Positions 58,652 to 64,000 of a stretch of DNA of 64,000 bases are shown piece by piece. The position numbers and the translations under genes were made by a program. Every line of letters starts with the position of its first letter. Within the stretch, counting starts at the first letter, position 1. Source of the stretch: Streptococcus dysgalactiae subsp. dysgalactiae (GTDB lineage: Bacteria; Bacillota; Bacilli; Lactobacillales; Streptococcaceae); the NCBI RefSeq assembly GCF_900459225.1, contig NZ_UHFH01000003.1, forward strand, positions 836,501 to 900,500, given 5' to 3'. A model generated the notes under the pieces. That model was not told the origin of the DNA. It saw only the letters and a list, made by a program, of their open reading frames with translations, and searched no databases.

Positions 58652-60423
58652 TGGCAGAGCAACATGTTTTTAAGCGGGTGTGGACCTATTTAAGCGCCTA
58701 CCGTGGCTTAATCTTTTTAGCAGTTTTCCTTAAAATTATCAGTGCTGTCATGAGTGTCTTGGAACCCTTTGTGCTTGGTTTAGTCATTACAGAATTGTCA
58801 TCTAATCTTCTTGATATGGCTAAGGGGATTGAAGGCGCAGGGATTAATACCTCTTATATTGCTTTTTTACTGCTTGTCTATTTTATTCGTGCATTATGTT
58901 ATGAAATCGGAGCCTACGGGTCAAATTATGTCATGACCAAGGCTGTTCAATCGACTATTCGTGATTTGAGACAGGCCTTGAGTCAAAAAATTAATCGTAT
59001 TCCTGTCTCTTATTTTGACCAACACCAGTTTGGGGATATGCTAGGACGCTTCACCTCAGATGTTGAGACAGTGTCAAATGCTTTGCAACAGTCTTTCTTG
59101 CAGATTGTCAATGCCTTTCTCACCATTTTTCTCGTGATGGGAATGGTCTTGTACCTCAATCTGACACTAGCTTTGATTGTGATTGTTGCTATTCCTATTA
59201 TCTATGCTGCATCTCAATTCATTTTAAAAAAATCACAACCTTATTTTAAAGAGCAAGCTAAGGTGTTAGGAGAGATGAATGGTTTTGTTCAGGAAAATCT
59301 ATCGGGTTTTAACGTCTTAAAACTTTACGGCCGCGAAGAAGCCTCAGAGCAAGCCTTCCATCAGATTACTGAACACTTGCAAGATGTTGGGTTTAAGGCA
59401 AGCTTTTTATCCGGTATTATGATGCCTGTTTTGCATTTTATTTCTGATTCTGTCTATATGATCGTTGCTTTGGTCGCAGGCCTGCAAGTTATGGCAGGAC
59501 AATTGACCATTGGGAATATGCAAGCTTTTGTTCAATATATTTGGCAAATCAGTCAGCCAATTCAAACCATTACCCAGTTAGCAGGTTTATTACAGAGTGC
59601 TAAATCATCCTTAGAACGTATTTTTGCGGTTCTGGATGAGGCGGATGATGCCATGCTTGTGACAGATCAACTGGATGAGGATTTAACAGGTCAAGTCTCA
59701 TTTAACCATGTGGATTTTTCCTATCAGGCTGATAAACCTTTGATCAAAGAGTTTACACTTGATGTTAACCCCGGTGAGATGATTGCGATTGTAGGACCAA
59801 CTGGAGCTGGGAAAACGACTCTCATTAACCTCTTGATGCGTTTTTATGATGTGAATAAAGGATCCATTACTGTTGATGGGCATGATATTCGTGACCTGTC
59901 ACGTCAATCCTATCGTCGCCAATTTGGTATGGTCCTACAAGATGCTTGGCTTTATGAAGGGACAATCCAAGATAACCTTCGCTTTGGGAACCTTGAAGCC
60001 AGCGATGAGGCTATTGTAGAAGCAGCCAAAGCTGCCAATGTGGATCATTTTATCAGAACCTTGCCAGGTGGGTACCACATGGTGATGAACCAAGAATCTA
60101 GTAATATTTCCTTAGGTCAAAAACAACTTTTAACCATTGCAAGGGCCTTGTTGGCTGATCCTAAAATTCTGATTTTAGATGAAGCGACCTCTTCGGTAGA
60201 TACTCGGCTAGAATTATTGATTCAAAAGGCGATGAAGCGGTTAATGAAAGGACGAACAAGCTTTGTGATCGCTCACCGTCTGTCTACAATTCAAGAAGCT
60301 GATAAGATTCTAGTATTAAAAGATGGTCAGATCATTGAACAAGGGAACCATGACAGTTTACTGGCTGCTCAAGGTTTCTATTTTGATCTCTATCATAGTC
60401 AATTTAAATCCAGTCAACCCTAA
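58651..60423 (+). CDS. ABC exporter half, active catalytic site (heterodimer subunit)
   Basis: 590 residues: six-helix membrane domain, then Walker A GPTGAGKTTLIN (about 381), Walker B ILILDEATSSVD with an intact Glu, and an H-loop VIAHRLSTIQEAD. Its signature is ISLGQKQ in place of LSGGQ. Paired with the upstream subunit (normal signature, altered Glu), one ATP site is complete and one degenerate, the standard design of heterodimeric multidrug exporters. A terminator follows. Confidence 0.93.
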   Translation: MAEQHVFKRVWTYLSAYRGLIFLAVFLKIISAVMSVLEPFVLGLVITELSSNLLDMAKGIEGAGINTSYIAFLLLVYFIRALCYEIGAYGSNYVMTKAVQSTIRDLRQALSQKINRIPVSYFDQHQFGDMLGRFTSDVETVSNALQQSFLQIVNAFLTIFLVMGMVLYLNLTLALIVIVAIPIIYAASQFILKKSQPYFKEQAKVLGEMNGFVQENLSGFNVLKLYGREEASEQAFHQITEHLQDVGFKASFLSGIMMPVLHFISDSVYMIVALVAGLQVMAGQLTIGNMQAFVQYIWQISQPIQTITQLAGLLQSAKSSLERIFAVLDEADDAMLVTDQLDEDLTGQVSFNHVDFSYQADKPLIKEFTLDVNPGEMIAIVGPTGAGKTTLINLLMRFYDVNKGSITVDGHDIRDLSRQSYRRQFGMVLQDAWLYEGTIQDNLRFGNLEASDEAIVEAAKAANVDHFIRTLPGGYHMVMNQESSNISLGQKQLLTIARALLADPKILILDEATSSVDTRLELLIQKAMKRLMKGRTSFVIAHRLSTIQEADKILVLKDGQIIEQGNHDSLLAAQGFYFDLYHSQFKSSQP

Positions 60424-60438
60424 GCTAATAGGGGATGA

Positions 60439-60471
60439 AGAACATTCTCTTAAACAAGAGGATGTTTTTTG
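60439..60471 (+). terminator. Terminator of the exporter operon
   Basis: AACATTCTCTT-AAACA-AGAGGATGTTTTTT hairpin. Confidence 0.88.
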
Positions 60472-60588
60472 AGTTCAGTTAGTAAAACATGCAAACTCCA
60501 GTAACCTATAAATTTCTCTTATAGAGTAATCCCTAGAAAATATCTTTTTCTGTTTTTAGGTCAATACTCATTGAATGTTAGGGAATAA

Positions 60589-62028
<1,440 letters not shown>

Positions 62029-62076
62029 ACCGTTCTTTGATTTATCCTTAAGCAATTCTTGAGAAATTTTCCCTAT

Positions 62077-62100
62077 CTCATCTGATATAATAGAGATGAG
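62077..62100 (+). promoter_or_regulatory. Palindrome astride an extended -10 promoter
   Basis: CTCATCT (62077-62083) and AGATGAG (62094-62100) are perfect 7-base inverted arms. Between them lies TGATATAAT-type sequence: TG at 62083-62084 and TATAAT at 62086-62091. A protein bound here would cover the -10 box. Confidence 0.6.
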
Positions 62101-62152
62101 TCATTGACATCATACTGCTTTGAAAATAGTATTTGCATTAGGGGGAGAAAAG

Positions 62153-62563
62153 ATGATTAGAGAGATTGTGACAGATACTTTTTTCTTGCAGCAAAAGTCC
62201 AAAGCTGCTACTAAAGAAGATTTATGGATTGGTCAAGCCCTACAAGATACCCTGTCTTTCCATAGAGATCATTGTCTTGGCTTAGCTGCTAATATGATTG
62301 GTGAGCAGAAGCGCGTGATTATCATCAGCATGGGATTTGTGGATTTGGTAATGTTTAACCCCGTTATAGTCTCTAAGAGAGAAGCTTATGAGACAGAAGA
62401 GTCATGCTTGTCCTTAACTGGTAGCCGTCAGACCAAACGCTATACTAGTATCACAGTTGAATACGTTGACCTTAATTGGAGGCCTAAACGCTTAAGATTA
62501 TCAGGTTTACCAGCTCAAATTTGCCAACATGAGTTGGATCATTTAGAAGGTATTTTAATATAA
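62153..62563 (+). CDS. Peptide deformylase-like protein
   Basis: 136 residues, small PDF-type fold. Motif 3 QHELDHLEG holds the two metal His and catalytic Glu. Motif 2 is ESCLSL (normally EGCLS, metal Cys kept). Motif 1 is GLAANMIG, where typical enzymes have GLAAxQ; the Gln that holds the substrate is Met. So metal binding is intact, but activity as a true deformylase is uncertain. Streptococci also have a longer standard Def elsewhere (known). Ribosome site AGGGGGAG. Regulated perhaps by the palindrome at its promoter. Confidence 0.85.
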   Translation: MIREIVTDTFFLQQKSKAATKEDLWIGQALQDTLSFHRDHCLGLAANMIGEQKRVIIISMGFVDLVMFNPVIVSKREAYETEESCLSLTGSRQTKRYTSITVEYVDLNWRPKRLRLSGLPAQICQHELDHLEGILI

Positions 62564-62567
62564 ACCC

Positions 62568-62661
62568 AAAAGCCAGCAAGGCAGTTATAAAAAGTTCCTC
62601 AATCGTTAGAGATAGCTATTAGTGTGTCGAGGGGAGTTGTGGCTGTTTGCTTGGCTTTTTT
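62568..62661 (+). terminator. Long structured terminator or small RNA
   Basis: AAGCCAGCAAGGCAG pairs with CTGTTTGCTTGGCTT over about 15 positions with one bulge. An inner helix AGTTCCTC/GAGGGGAGTT (with G-U pairs) surrounds a 28-base loop. Six T follow. A simple terminator would be a third as long, so a separate RNA or a complex 3' end is possible. Confidence 0.5.
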
Positions 62662-62689
62662 ATGCTTTTAGCTAACAGTAGGACACTAA

Positions 62690-62724
62690 AAATATCCCAT
62701 CCTCGATAAGAGAATGGGATATCA
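62690..62724 (-). terminator. Terminator of the 5'-nucleotidase gene
   Basis: ATATCCCAT / ATGGGATAT stem, with TTTTTAG following on the minus strand. Confidence 0.85.
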
Positions 62725-62750
62725 TGAGCTATGTGGATAGAAACGAGATT

Positions 62751-64000
62751 TTAGTTTCTGTCTTTTTTCTTAAGAAGCCCAGCACCACCTAAAGTTAGGA
62801 ATCCAAGAATCATCATGAGGGTAGACGAACTTTGATTGCTACCTGCCATTGGAAGACTAGCATTGGCAGTCTTACTTTTAGCAGCAAGTTCTTCTGCTTG
62901 TTTAGGAGTAGTTAATTTCTTCTCGTCAGCTTTCACAGCAGGTGTGACAAGGTCAGAGACAATTTCAGTAGAAAGGATATTACCAGTGCGGTCTCTAAAG
63001 ATTCTGCTGATGATATCATGTTTACCAGTGTCATCTGTCTTAGTAGAGCCTTCAAGTGTTGAGTTTACATAAGTTTTCACCCCTTTGACAGCAGCAGAAA
63101 CAGGTTTACCAGCAGCTTCTAAATCTTTGATGTACTCGATAAAGACTTCTGTATCAGGATTGATAGCGCCAATTAACTTAGCTGATTTAAAGACTGAGAA
63201 GCCATCACCACCACCATAAAGGAAATCATTGACAACAAGAGTGTAATTAGCAGCTAAATCAAGCTCTTCACCATTATCTTTATAGACTTTAACGACTTTA
63301 AATGGAACCTCAGGATTTTTAGCTTCGTTGTCGGTGTAAGTGTACTTAAGACCAGACATTTGAAGGAAGTATTTTTGACCTTCATCATACTGTTGGTTCA
63401 AGACATCATAGATTTGTTGACCGGTCATTTGAACAACTTGAAGGATATTGCCAAATGGTTGAACAGCCTGTGCAGCTCCCCAAGTAATGGTCTGATCATC
63501 TTTGACAACAAGATCCGCACGGATACCACCATTGTTTGTCATAGCAAAATCAACGTTAGGGAAAGTTTTCTTAGCGATAGCCAGTTGAGCAGTTGTTACC
63601 AAGTTACCAATAGGAGATTCCTTGTCATTGTTTTCCATTTTAGGAATAGTAGAAGATGTTGAAGCAGTACCGATTTTACGTTCAGTAACTGTTTTAACAA
63701 TTTCATTAGCCTGATCAACAATAGCTTTGATATCAGCACTTCCAGTTTTGACACCAGGTGCTACGGCAATGACTTTAGCTTCTGGTGTCGCCACAAAATC
63801 ATTGGTATCAGTGTCTAAAGTTCCACGGACATCAGCGTAAGCCTTACCTTGAGAGACTGCTTGGACAACACGTGTCTTACCAACAGTTCCGTTAGTGTAT
63901 TGGTGATTGTGTCCTGCAAAGACAATATCCACACTGTGATTTGGGTAAAGTTGGTTAACTTTTTCCATAATAGTCGCCACTTCATTATCAACGACACCAT
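62751..64000 (-). CDS. Cell-wall-anchored 5'-nucleotidase, N-terminus beyond the window
   Basis: C-terminal 416 or so residues of a surface nucleotidase of the S5nA/NudP type, which turns extracellular AMP/ADP into adenosine and dampens host immunity. Visible: the GHNHQYTN metal motif of the metallophosphatase domain, then the 5'-nucleotidase C domain (MTNNGGIRADL, GGGDGFSVFKSA). The C-terminus has the anchor: SLPMAGS, a hydrophobic helix (TLMMILGFLTLGGAGLL) and KKKDRN. The sortase motif is LPMAG rather than LPXTG. The frame is open past the right window edge; an internal GTG at 63980 is not the start. Confidence 0.9.
   Translation of the reverse strand, partial: GVVDNEVATIMEKVNQLYPNHSVDIVFAGHNHQYTNGTVGKTRVVQAVSQGKAYADVRGTLDTDTNDFVATPEAKVIAVAPGVKTGSADIKAIVDQANEIVKTVTERKIGTASTSSTIPKMENNDKESPIGNLVTTAQLAIAKKTFPNVDFAMTNNGGIRADLVVKDDQTITWGAAQAVQPFGNILQVVQMTGQQIYDVLNQQYDEGQKYFLQMSGLKYTYTDNEAKNPEVPFKVVKVYKDNGEELDLAANYTLVVNDFLYGGGDGFSVFKSAKLIGAINPDTEVFIEYIKDLEAAGKPVSAAVKGVKTYVNSTLEGSTKTDDTGKHDIISRIFRDRTGNILSTEIVSDLVTPAVKADEKKLTTPKQAEELAAKSKTANASLPMAGSNQSSSTLMMILGFLTLGGAGLLKKKDRN

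Overview
The window is chromosomal DNA of a low-GC Gram-positive coccus, almost certainly a pyogenic-group Streptococcus (S. dysgalactiae / S. pyogenes type). This rests on the gene order aroD-aroC, rplU-prp-rpmA, cpsY-lspA, pyrR-pyrP-pyrB-carA-carB, rpsP-khpA, rimM-trmD, fruR-fruK-fruA, the tandem glucosaminidases and a surface 5'-nucleotidase, and on the Firmicute-type L27 precursor with its Prp protease. The exact species cannot be fixed from sequence reading alone.

Layout. 1-626: right part of an IS3-family element. 0.9-12.8 kb: housekeeping genes for lipoteichoic acid synthesis, an rRNA methyltransferase, the shikimate pathway (aroD, aroC), a YlbF-like protein, glutathione reductase, a broken folC, and cysteine desulfurase with thiI. 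12.8-21.5 kb: an insertion-sequence-rich zone. It holds an IS200/IS605-type remnant broken by an IS3-type element, a CapA-like gene, and a three-deep nest of IS3-family elements in the loop of a terminator shared by the CapA-like gene and a nucleoside hydrolase gene. It ends with an IS30 remnant just upstream of rplU. 21.5-25.9 kb: L21/L27, a LysR regulator, lipoprotein signal peptidase, a pseudouridine synthase and a VTT-domain membrane protein. 26-33.5 kb: the pyrimidine operon with a textbook PyrR attenuator and an extra PyrR-type loop in the carA-carB gap. 33.7-37 kb: a MacA/MacB-type efflux system. 37-41.6 kb: a decay zone with a dead VTT paralogue, a frameshifted membrane glycerophosphodiesterase and a dead LPXTG-type surface protein, separated by intact rpsP-khpA. 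42-46.4 kb: rimM-trmD-ferredoxin/NADP reductase, then a PTS-IIC-like permease with panE. 46.5-50.2 kb: fructose operon with a perfect CcpA (cre) site. 50.2-62.6 kb: two glucosaminidases, small conserved genes, DegV, cca, an ABC-F ATPase, a heterodimeric ABC exporter, gdhA and a peptide deformylase-like gene. 62.7 kb to the right edge: 5'-nucleotidase on the minus strand, cut by the window edge.

How it works together. Most genes sit in short co-directional operons on the plus strand with 1-11 base overlaps (methyltransferase-aroD, cpsY-lspA-rluD, the macA/macB genes, rimM-trmD-reductase, fruR-fruK-fruA, cca-ABC-F, the exporter pair). Regulation visible in the DNA includes PyrR attenuation, a cre roadblock on fru, a dense repeat/palindrome cluster before the PTS-IIC/panE pair, a palindrome astride the promoter of the deformylase-like gene, and several extended -10 promoters. 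At least two of those sit so close to the start codon that the mRNAs would be leaderless.

I found no CRISPR array, tRNA, rRNA, prophage or clear defence system. The most informative oddities are the nested IS elements, for which all three target-site duplications can be read; the candidate leaderless genes; the second PyrR loop; the apparent ATC start of fruR; and a set of one-base indels, most in poly-A runs, that broke several genes and transposases.
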